Shown: piece after piece, positions 25,801 to 39,238 of the stretch
How the letters are laid out: every line of letters begins with the position of its first letter
Position numbering within the stretch: position 1 is the stretch's first letter
NCBI RefSeq assembly: GCF_013426205.1
Contig: NC_089426.1
Location: 3,348,001 to 3,412,000, forward strand
DNA from: Metarhizium brunneum
Taxonomy: Eukaryota > Ascomycota > Sordariomycetes > Hypocreales > Clavicipitaceae
Direction of reading: 5' to 3'
DNA: 64,000 nt
Translations under genes and position numbers: made by a program
The notes under the pieces: generated by a model
Seen by the model: the letters and a program-made list of their open reading frames with translations, nothing else
What the model was told of the DNA's origin: nothing
The model's database searches: none

Positions 25801-28446
25801 TACTACAACACTGTCTTCAAACTCTCCGAATTTCGACTTGTGGCTATTGAGCAACATACGTCCTTGGCATCACCAATGGCCCGCCCGGTTCCACAGGGAC
25901 AACTACCCAAATTACGGTTTTGTCTGTTTCGTAACATTGGAGGAAACTTCAAGTCCGATTTGGATTTTACACCTTCACATGCTCTGTGCCGTGGATACCA
26001 ACTTTACCGTCGTTATCTTTCCACGTCTCTTCGAGGTCTTGTCCCGCTGCTTCACCGCAACAATCACTGTTGGATTCCAGATACAGGGTATTTCAATGCA
26101 CTCTGCACCTCTCGTAGCATCCCTCCCATTGTGATTGGTGGTTTACATGACATCTGTTGTTCTTGGTCGTTTAACAGCTTGATCTCAAGCCCAGGGATCC
26201 GACTAGTAGCAATCATTCCTGGGTGAATAGTCCCCCGCTGGCGAAACTGTTACCATCTCGTGGAGAGACACAAACAGCTACTCCGTACTGCTGTTTGAAA
26301 TTTGATGCCGAGGCAAGCTTCATACTCATTTTCGATTTGGTCTCCGTGTGGGAGACTCTTTTCTGATTGACTTTGGAGAGTCTACGCTTGAACAAAATCG
26401 CAATACCGGCTCTTTGAACACTCACTTTCTGGTAGAAGAGTATTCACTCCCCTGATAGTGGTTCCCTGCAGCCGAAAACGAATTTCCTGATTACTTCGAT
26501 GCCAAGAGGACCTTTTAAGAGACAGCTTGTGCTAACTAAGCCTGGCAGCATAACTTAATCTTAGTCGTTTCAGCCGATTCTCTTGGCTGTTCTCCTCTTG
26601 ACCTCCGCTTAGACTGCTCGCAAATCCGCCGGGTGCCACTGCCGAGAATCCATTCATTTTAAACTAGTCCGAGACCCATTGTGAGCACTCTTGACAAATT
26701 ACCGGTCCGAAATGCCCGGCCCTACGTGACAAGGCTGGGACTCCAGACAGACACAGCAGAAGGTTTCATCAGCATAAATATTCTGGGGATGAACGTGGAC
26801 ATGGCCAAGAATCTGCCCGCCTCCAAGGAGTAGAAGCCATCTGTCATTCAGGTTTTAAAAAAACGTGGCGCACGCAACCTTGCGGTGAGGACCAATTTAT
26901 GTCACCACACCGCATATGGACGTGTTTTCGCCATTCTCACGCAGTTCAGGCATGCATAGCAAAGAAAACTTGTCGTAAACTGCTCAACGATCAAGGGCAA
27001 CGAGGACGTCGGTCAAGCGGTGAAAGGGCCTCTCCCGCGGCCAACATCTCTGTCATGCAAGAACCAACTTTTCGCCCCCGCCCCCTCTGCCTCTTCCCTG
27101 GTAGGTCAAGTTGGATAACCCAGGCCAGGGGTTCAGCAGGACAAGTATTTTGCATCATGGTATACAGCCTACTGTACCCGCTTCTGCTTCGCATTGCCAA
27201 GATCAGCTCCGCCTCGTGATAAACAGCCGGTAAGGCGTGGTGTTTAACAGGGTGTGGCTTGGCTGTGAACAAAGACAAGGCTGAATTCAGGCATCTCTTC
27301 CTCCAAATGCCGAAGTCAAACGAAGATCAGCAAGGGCGTGCCGGCAACCGACTGGCATAATTGGTTGTTCGTAATGCGGGATTTGTCCGTTGAGCGACGA
27401 GCCGTTCGGAGTATTAACTAGTGGATGTCTTTTTGTCTTGATATCAGAACAAGTAGTACTCCTCCCAGCCGCAGAAGTTCCTGCTTTGGGTTGCCAGTAG
27501 CCGTTTCGGCCATATCTTAGTTTGTGAATGACCGAACGACCGGTTCGTCATGACCACGACGCGGTGAAACAAAGCATTCCCGATTCCACGAAAAAAGCAA
27601 CTAATGGGATGAAGGAACAGCTTGACCGGTAAAAAAATGTGGCTTTGCGCCTGCCGAGCCCAAAATAGCTCTGTCTCGACGCGGACTTATCTTGAGACAA
27701 AACCCGTGATTCTCTTTGATGGCGATACTGTGCAACATCTACACCCGGAGATATTCAAGATGCAACAAAAGAAAAAGCAATTAAATTACTCCGGGCTGCA
27801 ATTTCCATCCCAGCTGCATCTGGATTGTACTTATTTCCTGCACGGGATGCACGCAATATAGGCACTTACGAGTTGTACGACATGCTCGTTTTGCCATGGC
27901 GTCAACTTGGTCAGCTTGTGTGACGGCTCGAGGGCCGGAGGGCATGTTTTCGTGATTTCTGTAATCAGATGCGGCAGGTAACACGATGACTGGGGGCGGG
28001 ATGTGGGATCTGCTGTGCATCCGTACACGTCGGCGAAGTGTGATGGGTTTCGGACATGGACTGGCGTGTTGTATTGAGGTGTCTGCCAATTTGTCAAGGC
28101 AGCATGAGCCGTGATTTCGTTCTGTTGGAGTTGTATAGCACCCTTGCGTGGGGTGTATTGTCTGCGTCGGGACATGTCTTACAATACGGGGAGGTGAGAC
28201 AATGGATATTGCCCGAGATTCGACGTCACTGCAGCATCTTATCTGGTGTTGCCGTAATGCAGTCATTTCCTGGCCGGACTAATTGGGATGCCATGTCATG
28301 ATTCCATTTCAGATGAACCTGTGGTGAGCCAAAGGTCCTCACTCGAGCAGAAGTTGGTCGTGGAATGGACCTTTACTGGTGTAGTATGTGCCTAGAGTGC
28401 CTGTTTTATATCTGTATTACCTTTCAAGGCGTACTTTTGCCCATGG
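19881..28446. other. 8.5 kb gene-poor region
   Basis: No gene can be supported. Near 20-21 kb the DNA is GC-rich and low-complexity (CACACGCGCACG tracts, purine runs). From 22 to 27 kb there are many short frames on both strands, including a 206-codon plus-strand frame at 23199-23819 without any domain. Five copies of TACTCCGTA/TACGGAGTA lie at 22088, 22261, 22531, 23044 and 26279. It could hold undetected long non-coding RNAs or heavily decayed genes. Confidence 0.4.
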
Positions 28447-30382
28447 CTACTCGTAGTAGCCGTACGTGGACCAGAATGAGCGAAGAGCTCCGACTCTACA
28501 CCTAGGTTCTTCCTCGAGGGTTTGTTGTTTTTGTAGTTGGCCCTGCGAGGCTGTCAGGTCAGAGCACCACTATCAGTGAGAGACACTCTTCCCCCCTAAA
28601 TTCATTCATGGCTTGCGCAATTACCTTCGTACTCGTGTTCTCAAGTGAATAAAAACGGAGTTTTGCCTCACCAACTCGTCGCGGCACTGCCACCGGTAGT
28701 ATTCGATCAAGTAAATACACCCGTCCTTCATCTTTGGAATGAAGAGCTTCAAGTCCCCTTGGGGAATAATAAAAGAGATGCTCTGTGAAGTCTATTACTC
28801 TTAAAACCTACCCTGTTCCGATGGACAGGAGTTTGTCCCAATGACGAAAGTGTATCTGGGTTGTTCACAAAATAGTTCACCATGAGGCTGTACATCTCAC
28901 TCCTTGGATCGCTCTTGTATATAATGCGATTCTATTATTCCCTGGAAGACGCGATTCTCTGTGATTGCATTCCATCCGAGTACATGTACTCACAGGGCGG
29001 TGCGTACATGTATCCTCTGGAAGAGACTGTCCAGTTCAGAAAAAAAAAGTAGCTTCTATGCCGCAAACACTCTGCAATTTGGGAGGAGGGCACTGGATAA
29101 AAAGCCTACCATGATGCTACTCCTTCTATGCCATTGGAGTGTGTGCAGAACAAAATAATACCATGTGCGTAGTACCATGTGTGTGAAGACGCTGTTTGAC
29201 AGCATCGAGAGGGCCAACGGTGCGGTTGCATCTGGAGCGTTTGACACCCCTTATATATTCCAATAGCTGTGAGGGTAGTAGCGCATCCAGGTATAAGGGA
29301 TGCCTTGTATAGTGACTGATAGTTGGAGTTTATCTAACAGCACGGGGGAAGTCGAATTGCATCTCTTCCAGGCATTGTCCGTATATACATCCCCTTGTGA
29401 ACTTGAGGATGGTCGACAAGGCGGTGCTATAAATGCATATATGAATTACTAACGGAATCCAGAGGAATATTTGATAATTACAGACTATGATGTAATTACG
29501 GACTGAACATGTGTGCGATTTTGTCTTCAAGATTCTGCAGATGCAGCGTGTCGAACTCCATTACCGTGACTTCACGGCTAGTTTCAAATAGAAGCATGAA
29601 TTTCCAGATGAAAAAAGCGCCATTGGAACATGACTTCACATGCACCTTCATTTCGCATTACTATTTGCCCGTGTAAATGCAAAGTTATATGAGGGAATAC
29701 ACTCCTTGACAGCTGGAAACGATCAATTCATATAGGGTAGGCAAGAAGCCCCATTTCAAACCTCGGAAACTGCAAATGACTAGAAAGGAAGAAATGTTCA
29801 CGAGCCAGATCTGGAATTACCACGAGAATCTTGGCCGCATACTCGGCCTTCTCCGTGTCTGCTGTCCGTCGACCGTGTCAACGACTCCAGCAGGCAGAAA
29901 CGGCGATCTGCCTCACACAGTGCTGCGGCGCTACAAAAAGCACAAATAGATGATACGATATTTGAAACTAGACGTGTTTTGTACCTCGTAAACGAGGTCG
30001 ATCAGGTCAAACATCGTTTGACTTTGTCGCCACCCAGTAAACGATAATGTCGTGTCATAGACATGATTCAAGTCACCCATGGAACCAGACAACATGACTT
30101 ACGGAGAAAAGGGAGAGAGCAGCTCGACCAACTTGATGAGAGATCGTTGCAGACTTGTTTAAGAAACAGCACGGGGAAGGCAAAACATGGATCTGCGATT
30201 AACCGACGATCCTCAATGGCACCAGTACTGCCAAGACGATTGATCCTGGTTGATTCGATCTCGCTACAGACACAACAGCTGCGATGAGACAAATTTGGGT
30301 GAAAAGACAACCATTCAACTTGTTGGAATACCTCGCTCGGCGCAGCTGCCGAGCCGGACCCTGCGTAGTTGGAGCGTCTCAT
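28447..30382 (-). pseudogene. Multi-exon gene of unknown function, probably decayed
   Basis: Several minus-strand segments read like protein, and in the 3' half they connect through GT/AG introns in phase: 29651-29500, 29426-29339, 29266-29176, a tiny 29125-29110, about 29089 onward, 28931-28812, 28782-28672, 28542-28447 (stop TAG). The last three coding blocks are exactly 40, 37 and 32 codons. The intron between 28812 and 28782 would be only 29 nt, too short for normal fungal splicing. The 5' half begins at an ATG at 30382 (TATA-like GTTATAAAGA just upstream), runs open to about 30105, then needs a frameshift to reach a clear 32-codon block (30080-29985). The next block has an in-frame TGA. 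I recognise no domain. Either a lineage-specific gene in decay or a live gene whose structure I misjudge. Confidence 0.45.
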
Positions 30383-33300
30383 TCTTTATAACTCTATTTT
30401 CTCTTATAAGAGACACTAATCTGACCACGTGGAGCTTTACGAGTTGACGGTTTTCAGAAGTGGAAGGCGATCGAGGCGAGAGCGGTATGATGTGTAGCAA
30501 ATGTGTTTCGTGTAGTGCGAACAGCTCTCGTACCCTATGATGCACCCGCGACTGAGGTCGATAATACACAGACAAAAGAATGAACCATTGGAAAGGACGT
30601 GACGGTGTAACAGCTAGCAAGTGTAATTTAAAACAATTGCAGAGCCAAAAGTGCTTCCCAGCTGTGGTTCGAAATCCCGAGATCCCAGCCATAGGTGGAG
30701 GCACATGTGAAGGGCGAAACGCAAGAAGAAAAAAAGCCCAAGGACGCAAAAGGGCATTATCTTACGAGAATGCGACGGTTGTTTGAGTTGAAGCATCCAG
30801 GAGGAACTTCTGGATGGCCCAGAGTTGCAGGGACAAAAGTCCCCAACACGACTAGGCAATACTTGCTCCGTAAATGGCGGGCCTCATCCGACTTTGAAAA
30901 CACAGTACGAACCACTCGCGTGTTGTTTTGTGATGGGATGAACGACGCTCGCACTGTGCCTCGTTATGCCTTTCGAGGTACGGAGTAACGAACAATGGGA
31001 TGCTGTAAAGTGCAGTATGTGTAGATGTGCTCGGTACCTAGCATGAGCGAATGCGTCAGATTGAGGTTATAATGGCGAATTAAATCCCCGACACTTTGAG
31101 CCGTTCTGGTTGGCTGACGGCTGGATGAGTGAAAGATATGCCGCACGCATGATTTTTCTGAACAGGATCTGGCATCATAACAACATGGTAGCTCCCATGG
31201 CTCGGCAGTCGCCGTGACAGTATTAGCCTTGCAGTAATACATAGATTGTTTTTGGTGATCTTGGCCAAACCAATCCCCATTAGAATTAGTAAGATACCAA
31301 CAGTGTGGTCCATATTCGCAGGCAAGTCCACGCTAGCCAAGGTTGCGGTTGCGCACAGGCAGTTCAAGCAGATGGAATAGATCTGAGCACTGGATGTACA
31401 TAGGGTGGCATATCTATTCCAATGTTGATTCAGGATACCTTCGGGTCGATTTTCGGCATCATGTGAACAAGTCGAGCTCAACGGCGACAAATTTCGGCCA
31501 GGCGAGCATGTAATGGTGTATTATGCGCTCCTGATCAACCTTGATCAACAAAACCAACCCCTTTGTCTAAGCCTCGGGAGTCAGTTTTGCTTCAGCCGGG
31601 GAATTTTATGCGGTACGAGGAAGGGGAAAGAAAGATGACAAGGCGCAGCAGCTTACCTAGCAACTTGCCGGCAAGCGGTACAGAGCCGTGGCAGTGATGG
31701 TTCATACTATATATATGACGCATAATACAAAGTATTGCCGCAGAAAATTCCCGCCCAAAAGCCAGGTCCTCGTCCGCCTTCGTACTTGGTATCATTCCGT
31801 ATGTAAGGCTGGACAGCGGCAACGGAGGGAGTTGTTGAGGCTGTCAAGGCGACATCGGCGAGTCAGTTGGAAGCAGCAGCCCAAAGCACCGAAAGATCAG
31901 CAGGGTGAGCGACGGAAATTGGAAGGAGGCACAGAGAGCCACGCCGCTTAAGAGGGAGCATGGCGTCGATGAGGCGTCGATTATGGAAGACTGGGCTTGG
32001 AGAAGAAGGGCTGGGAGGCGAGGCCACACACTGTCAGCCGTATCGCAGTCGAGACTTGAGGCAGGGGGCGCAGGGGTAGGCGAGCCACAACCATGCCTTT
32101 TTGGGAAGGTGGAATGGCATGGAGCCGGGTTTGAGCCAGCCAAACGATGCAAGACTGGCCAATGGCTGCTAGCGGTGGTCAGCCATGGCCTACAACGGCT
32201 ATGTAGTGGCCTGCAACGACCCGTAACGAACTGCACCTACAGTGGGTGTCTGTACCTGCGAGGCCCTGATGAGACGACTGCACAGGCCAAAATGGCACCA
32301 GTCGATACATAAAGTACTTAAGCATGCACACGCACACGCACAGCTGGAGCGAACCCCGGGCCAGCCGTCGCAGGGAGAGCATCAAATTGAATGATTATCT
32401 GGGTCTGACCTTGGACGTCTCTCCCTTTGCCATGCGCACACAGTGTGGATGGGGAAGTAAGGAAAGCCATGTGTCCTCAAATCATGGCCTAAAATCATTC
32501 AACGTTTTGTCCTACTGAGCTCAACAGAACAAATCCAGTACTTTTTACTGAGCGTTTTGGAGTTCATCCGGACTGTGGGGGAGCATACATACAATGCCGG
32601 CGGGAAGGGATCAATTGATCGTCTTTCTCGAAACACGCGCACTGATGGGTAATTTGCCCGCCAACCTGCCTGCTTTGGTCTGGGACGAAGACACGCCGCC
32701 AGCATCTTGTTCCCAGCAGACGTGTAGTAGTACGACAGACGGAGTACTAGCGTGAGGCCGGTACCGCCTCCACATAAAATGTCACCTTCATTCAGGACTG
32801 AGTCGAGTCGAGCAGAAAGGAGCGGCGGGACTGTGCCTGGCTTTGCTTCCTGAAATTTCTGTTGCGGCGTTGTCCATGATAATATGACGGTGTGCGCCTG
32901 CACAGTATGACTATGCATGTATGTATCAGCTACAGTGGTAACCCAGGCCGGCAAGACGAGACGAGAGACGGGGCCGTGGAGGATGGAGGCTGGAGGCTGG
33001 AGACTGGAAGCGGAGGCCAGAGACTACCGCTGCACCACCACCAGCCAGTCATCAATTGATTGTCCGTTCGCCCTATCGCTGCCACCAGAACAAAAGAACC
33101 AGGGTGGAAAACCGCCTTCTTTGGTCCTGTTGGCTACTTTATGTACTTACGTACGTACCTCGTCCATGGCCAGCCAGCCGTCTCCGCTCGGCGCACCCGT
33201 TCTTACCAGTCACCAGGCAAACCTTACTCCCTCCATTTTACCCACCCCTCCCCCAGATGTCTATCTATCTTGGTCTCTTGCAGCGCAATCACCACCACCA

Positions 33301-33520
33301 CAAGACAGACGGTTGTTCTTGCTCGATTCTGTTCTCAAGGAGACCGGCCTGGCCACTCGGGGACCGACGGCGGTGACGAAATAAAACAAAACAACAGCAG
33401 CCGTCCGACACCAAGACCAAGGGAGCCGAGCTGCATCAACCCGACTTGCGACTCGAGCTCGGCGACAACAATCCGTCTGGTCGTTGTCCCTCCGTTGGGA
33501 GGACACATCAGAAAATCACC
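30383..33520. other. Gene-poor region upstream of the OPT transporter
   Basis: Short overlapping frames without domains; one TACGGAGTA at 30979. The last 300-400 nt before 33521 are CT- and CACCACC-rich and are probably the promoter and 5' UTR of the transporter gene. Confidence 0.4.
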
Positions 33521-36305
33521 ATGCCCCTCTCGATTTTCCGCAAGCGCCATGAGGTTGAGGAGATTATGCCCATCCCCGAACCCTTGGAGGGCAATTCCTC
33601 GGGCGTGGATCACCTCAAGCATCTAGCAGCCTTCGAAAAGGCGCACAAGCTAGATCCGAATCTGCCCATGGACGAGTTGAACGACGTCGACGCCGCCCTT
33701 GCCACTGGCAATGCCGAGAAGGGTCTCGAGATTGAGCATGCGCTCATGGAGGATAACAGCCCGTATCCAGAGGTGTGTATCTTCCTCTTTCATCTTCCCC
33801 TTGGTCCCCTCGAATCATATGAGCGACCATATGATGCGTCCATGGCCCCGGAGATGAACGAGGCATGGCTTGCTTCCTTGTCATCATTCATCTTTTGCGC
33901 ATGGGAGCTCGGACTAGTTGGATGTCTGCAATTGAGTCACTTCGGAGTAAAACACCTGACACGCTTTCCAATGTCTATAGGTCCGAGCCGTAGTGAGGAA
34001 TTACGACGTAGATGTGCCTGCCAACACGATACGAGCATGGGTCATTGGCTTACTGCTCTGCACTGTTGGCTCTGGTGTCAACATGCTCTTCTCATTGCGA
34101 AATCCCACAGTCTACATTACTACCTATGTTGTTCAGCTGATTGCATATCCCATCGGTCGCGGATGGGACATGGTTTTCCCCGACAAGGTGTGGAATGTGT
34201 GCGGTGTCAAGTTCAACCTGCGACCGGGCAAGTTCAATTTCAAGGAACATGTTGTCATTGTTGCCATGTCCAATGTAGGTTACCTTGTTGGCCCAGTCCT
34301 TTGGCCACCAGCAATTCCAATTTTCCCTGCCAAGTCCTCGGCATGTTCCTCAAGTACTAACGATTTTGATAGGCTGCGTATGGTGGTGGTGCTCTTTACG
34401 CTACTGATGTCCTTCTCACGCAGAAAGTCTTCTACAAGCAGGAATTTGGCGTTGCTTTTCAGCTTCTTTTTGGCATCACCACATTGTGCACTGGCTACGG
34501 AATGGCTGGCTTGGCTCGTCGTTTTCTTGTATGGCCCGCAGCCATGATTTGGCCTGCCGACCTGGTCAACTGCGCCTTGTTCTACACCCTGCACGACCAT
34601 TCACGATCAGACCCGTCCAAGACCAACGGTTGGACAATCGGTCGCTACAAGCTCTTCCTCATCGTTGGCTGTGCAGCTTTCACTTGGTATTGGTTCCCTG
34701 GTTGGATCTTTAGGGGCCTGTCATACTTCGCCATTGCCTGCTGGATCGCACCCAACAGTGTCGTTGTCAACAAGCTATTTGGCAATAATCACGGATACGG
34801 TCTTATCCCCATTACTTTTGACTGGACAGTTGCCACTGGTTTCATTGGATCACCCCTCATTCCGCCTTTCTACGCTATTGTCAACGTGTTGGGAGGCATC
34901 ATTTTCTTTTTCGTCATCGTTTCTATGGGTATTCACTTCAGTGGTACCTGGTATGCCGACTACATGCCTGTCCAGTCGTCAACATCCTACGACAACACCG
35001 GAGCGCCTTACAACGTGTCTCGCATCCTGGATGCCAACTTCAGTTTCAACGAGACTGCTTACAAAGAATACTCTCCTCTGTACCTGTCTACGCAGTTTGC
35101 CATGGCGTATGGTATGAATTTTGCTGCCATGTCCGCGGTACTGATTCATGTTGCGTTGTACCACGGTAAGGAGATTTGGAGACAGTTTAGAATGGCGCGC
35201 CATCAAGAAGACGATGTCCACATGCGCTTAATGAAGAAATATCGTGATGCTGAGGATTGGTGGTATGCTGGTAAGTGCTTCATGGCGATCCTTTGATACG
35301 CAAAACATCGGTTTTTGTGTAAAGCAAACGCTAATCGTTTTTTTTTTTCTAGCTTTGTTCATCATCATGGTTGGCGTTTCTTTCGGCGTCGTCACTGGTT
35401 GGCCAACTGGTTTTCCTGCCTGGGCGTTTGTCGTCTGCCTCCTCCTCCCCATCATTTGGCTCATTCCCATTGGTCTGATCCAAGGTATCTCTAACATCCA
35501 AATCGGTCTGAACGTCTTAACCGAATTTATCATCGGTTACATGGTTCCTGGTAAACCCATGGCGATGATGATGTTCAAGAACTATGGTTACACTTCCATG
35601 TCTCAGGCGTTGTACTTTGCCCAAGATCTCAAACTCGGCCATTATATGAAGGTACCGCCCCGGGTCATGTTTTCGTCACAGCTGGTCGCATCGATTTGGT
35701 CCGCCATTATTCAAATTGGAGTTATGAACTGGGCCTTGGCGAAGATCCCGGATATCTGTACAGATAATCAAAAGGATAGCTATACTTGCCCCAGCGGGCA
35801 TGTGTACTATACCGCGTCGGTGATTTGGGGTGCCATTGGACCAGCGCGGATTTTCAGCCATGGCGCTACCTATGCGAACCTGCAGTGGTTCTGGCTTGTC
35901 GGTGCCGCCACGCCTATTCTGACTTGGATTTTTGCTAGACGATGGCCCAGGTCTTTTTGGAGATACGTCTGCACTCCCGTCATCTACGGCGGTACCGGGT
36001 TACTGCCTCCCGCTACTGTCCACATTTTCCTCTGCTGGGGTGTGGTCGGCATCATGTTCAACTACTTTGTTAAGCGCCGCTATACTGGCTGGTGGCTGCA
36101 ATACAACTATATTGTTTCTGCAGCCCTGGATTGCGGCCTCATCATCAGCACCCTCCTCATTTTCTTCACCCTGTATCTGACCAATGTGAGGGCTCCAGCA
36201 TGGTGGGGGAACGACGGCATGACAGAAACCCTCGACTGGAATTCCCAGGCAATCGCGAAGCGTGTGGCACCTGGCGAATTTTTCGGACCTGCAGTCTTCC
36301 CTTGA
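33521..36305 (+). CDS. OPT-family oligopeptide transporter
   Basis: Four exons: 33521-33772, 33981-34274, 34373-35270, 35353-36305; 798 residues, the normal OPT length. Introns are 208, 98 and 82 nt. About 80 hydrophilic N-terminal residues precede some 14-16 hydrophobic membrane segments. Family marks include NTIRAWVIGL at the first membrane segment, FSLRNPTVYITTYVVQL, the PGKFNFKEHV motif, FIIGYMVPGKPMAMM and KVPPRVMF (the KIPPR-type signature). OPT proteins import small peptides, glutathione or metal-chelator complexes with protons across the plasma membrane; the substrate cannot be told from sequence. Members of this type are often induced by nitrogen or sulphur limitation in fungi. No frame damage is seen. 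Confidence 0.95.
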
Positions 36306-37136
36306 ACCTAGAGAGACCGTTGAGTGCAGAAGAAGATGACAGAGGAAAGCATCAAAAATTTAGAAACAGGTTCCGGTTTAATGAATGATGAAAACACGAG
36401 CGAGTAAGCAAAATCTGCATCACCGCCTGGAGGAGGAGGCCATGTGTCGTGGATTTCATATTTATATTTTGAACATTCTTGAAGATACTTGACACGTGTA
36501 TGACTTTGGTTTTTGGATGGAAACGGCGTTCAGGATCATGGGAGGCTTGGTTCACATTGGATGTAACAGTCGTTGGGGCTTGCGGAAGCACAGCCTTTGC
36601 AGAGATACCTCATTAATGAATTGCATAAAAAGCGAAGGTGCGAAAAGTGATTATGTGGTGAATGCGGAGCCCTGTACACGCACGCACGTCACCAGGTAAC
36701 TAGATCGGTATAATGTGTGATGGTGAGCGTGGTAGCCAGTGAGAAGTAGCGTGTAAAAGAATACGTGTTGATGGATGAACAAAAACGTCGTGCTTGTATC
36801 AATCAATTTGACGTAGCTTGAAGCCAAGGGGCCAAGGAACATGGATGAACCCATTTGTCGGTCATTTTGTTTGGTGGGTCAGGCACAGCCACCAGCCCGA
36901 GTGTGCCCCCCCAAAGTCACGTGCATTTACTCAGGGTACCATCACATGATCTAGCTGGGCAATCCCACAAGCCTCACGAAGCGTATTATTGTGTGCGCAC
37001 CGCGCCAAATTAGGGCTAAGCAGCAGCCCCAGCGCTCAGATTCTCGCAATTCGACACTCCACCGAAAAAGGCCTCTCCCCCAATTCGAGAATTTCCTCGA
37101 TCGTCACTAACCACAGGTCAAACCACCAACGCCAAA
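36306..37136. promoter_or_regulatory. OPT 3' region and RPL37 promoter
   Basis: No coding frame is supported. The final 100 nt before 37137 are CT/CA-rich, as in fungal ribosomal-protein promoters. Specific factor sites were not assigned. Confidence 0.4.
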
Positions 37137-37919
37137 ATGAGTACGTTTCTGCTCCCTGCCAGCTGCTGATGTAGCGTTCAATCTCTTCTTCTTGCCCCGA
37201 AAAGAATGAAGGCATGAAGTGCCACGACTACGACGTTGGACTGCTTGCAGTGTGCTAACGGGTTTTGCGTCGTGTAGCGAAGGGTACCTCCAGTTTCGGT
37301 AAACGTCACAACAAGACGCACACCTTGTGCCGACGATGCGGTCAGTGATGCCTTGCACTTATTTCCACCTCAAGAAACTGCCTAAGAGACCGGAAAGAGG
37401 GGGAATTATCGAGACACCACCAGGGGAAGAGAATGGCGGGGACGAGATTCCAAGTTCAACCGCATGCTCGGCAACCACAACGTTGGATTCGGATTCGGTC
37501 AAGGCAGTGTCAAATCCACAGCAGACATTGAAGCTAACTGGGTGATTCGTAGGTCGCCGCTCCTTGCACATCCAGAAGCATGAGTGCTCTTCTTGCGGCT
37601 ACCCGTCCGCCAAGACTCGCAAGTGTACGTTTCCTCGCTCCCTCTCTGGTCCCACGAGCAGACTCTCGCAGCCGGTTGAATCCTCAATGGGCGTTTTCCG
37701 TCAAAACGACATGAGCTGCAAGAAAAGCAACACGAGGAAGCACAGAACATTTGCTAACAGACGAAAAATACAGACAACTGGGGCGAGAAGGCCAAGCGAA
37801 GAAAGACTGTTGGCACCGGCCGCTGCCGCTACCTCAAGGACGTCTCTCGCCGATTCAAGAACGGCTTCCGAACCGGCACTCCCAAGGGCGCTCGTGGCTC
37901 TACCACCAAGTCGGAGTAA
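37137..37919 (+). CDS. 60S ribosomal protein eL37 (RPL37)
   Basis: Four exons: 37137-37140, 37278-37340, 37553-37624, 37774-37919; 94 residues. Exon 1 is only 4 nt (ATG plus one base), an arrangement common in fungal ribosomal-protein genes. Spliced sequence begins [20 protein letters not shown] and has the zinc-finger cysteine pairs CRRCG and CSSCG, then a basic C-terminus rich in KRRK and [16 protein letters not shown]. eL37 binds 25S/5.8S rRNA deep in the large subunit near the exit tunnel. The introns make up 498 of 783 nt; intron 2 uses the less common donor GTCAGT. Introns of such genes can host snoRNAs, but I see no clear C/D boxes. Confidence 0.96.
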
Positions 37920-39034
37920 ACCAAAACAACCTGTCAACCATTGCCCCAATCAAACAACACATGGAACAATTTTTTCACGACTTGACGAAACCAACGTGGA
38001 AACTTTGAGGAAGAGGTTACAAAGACATTTGGGAGGCCTGTCATGAAAAAAAAACGAGGGAAACCACTACGGAAGCACTTTTTGCATTGAGGACGAGAAT
38101 TAAGGGGGGAGTCGGACTTGATCCTGTTCCGGAGACGACATCTTGGTCACGCGCTGTTGTCGTACTCTTTTGGTGTGGAGATGAAGGAGGGGAGCCTACG
38201 TACTGAATTGACTCTTGTTGCAAAGCGGTCATTTCGTGCCGGGGGGGTTTTGCGGAAAATTTTCTCAAAGGTGGTGGTGGGCTGGAGCATGGGACCACGG
38301 TGTTTTTATTGAAACGTATTTGGCACGGGGACGTCCCTTTGCTTTGTGCCTTTTTGAGAGAAGAGTAAAATAAACAAGGGATTTCCATACGCCTACCTCG
38401 CGATAGTCTGCACGTCGGCCCAGGGCACCGGTCGGACTGCGTGTGTGTGCTTGCACCTAGTTTTTCATTCGTGTGCTTGTCTTTGCAGGAGAAGGGTCCT
38501 TTTTGCAAGCTTTGACAACAGCCAGACTTGCCCACGTCGTGGCACATCACAGGATGACACTGACGAAACTGCCATCTCGGCCCACGAAGCCGCTGACATT
38601 CATAAACGGTCCATCGCACCGCGCGCCACAAGACACGCTCGTATCGGGAGACTCATGAAAACAAACAGAGCCCCCGTGTTCTGCGCTAGACCACGTTCCC
38701 CCTTATCCAGCATTCTAGCATCATCATGCTTCGTAGTACTATCCTAGCGCAACCACCATCTTAAAGCGGAAAGCAAATAAAGGTTCCCATCTAAGTTTTG
38801 CGCAATGAGACCATCCACCAACAGCAAATACCAGGACACATGCGGTCTCTGTAAAATGTGGCTGGGGCCATGGCCAGAGAAGCCAACGAGCATCGCGAGC
38901 GGACGAAAAGACAGGCACGACAGAGCAAACTTCTGTGCCTCATCACAAACAACTAGATGCATCTTTAACCCTACGCGTAAGAAATTCAAGCATAAATCTC
39001 CTTGGCCAATATTTCCGCTACCGCCGACGACACG
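37920..39034. other. RPL37 3' region, no supported gene
   Basis: A 196-codon minus-strand frame (38041-38631) and an 87-codon plus-strand frame (38805-39065) are open, but neither has domain content or a sensible context. Confidence 0.4.
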
Positions 39035-39238
39035 ATGCCTTCTGAAGAGGACACAACCGCAGTAAAGCAGCATTTCAGCACCGTCATGAAATATCTCGAT
39101 ACTCCCCGCAAGTCACAGCACGTCCGGGGGATCGCGCAACCAAGCAGCCGAGACACCTTGCCAGACGCGCAGCAAAGCCACGGGAGGCTGTTTGGAAAAG
39201 TCCAACCCCACGGGGCCATATACCCGGGCATAAGTTGA
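39035..39238 (+). CDS. Possible small hypothetical protein
   Basis: Open frame of 67 codons from an ATG at 39035, extendable upstream only through non-ATG codons. Codon use looks somewhat protein-like and the start region is acidic (MPSEEDTTAV). There is no signal peptide, domain or intron evidence. It could be a chance frame or the remnant of a longer gene. Confidence 0.2.
   Translation: MPSEEDTTAVKQHFSTVMKYLDTPRKSQHVRGIAQPSSRDTLPDAQQSHGRLFGKVQPHGAIYPGIS

Noticed and set aside
28881..29050. 56-codon plus-strand frame with a hydrophobic start
   Set aside because: Antisense to better-supported coding blocks of the minus-strand gene at 28447-30382.
37341..37552. snoRNA inside an RPL37 intron
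   Set aside because: No clear C and D box pair with terminal stem could be seen.
38041..38631. 196-codon minus-strand frame downstream of RPL37
   Set aside because: Low-complexity, no domain; overlaps the RPL37 3' region.
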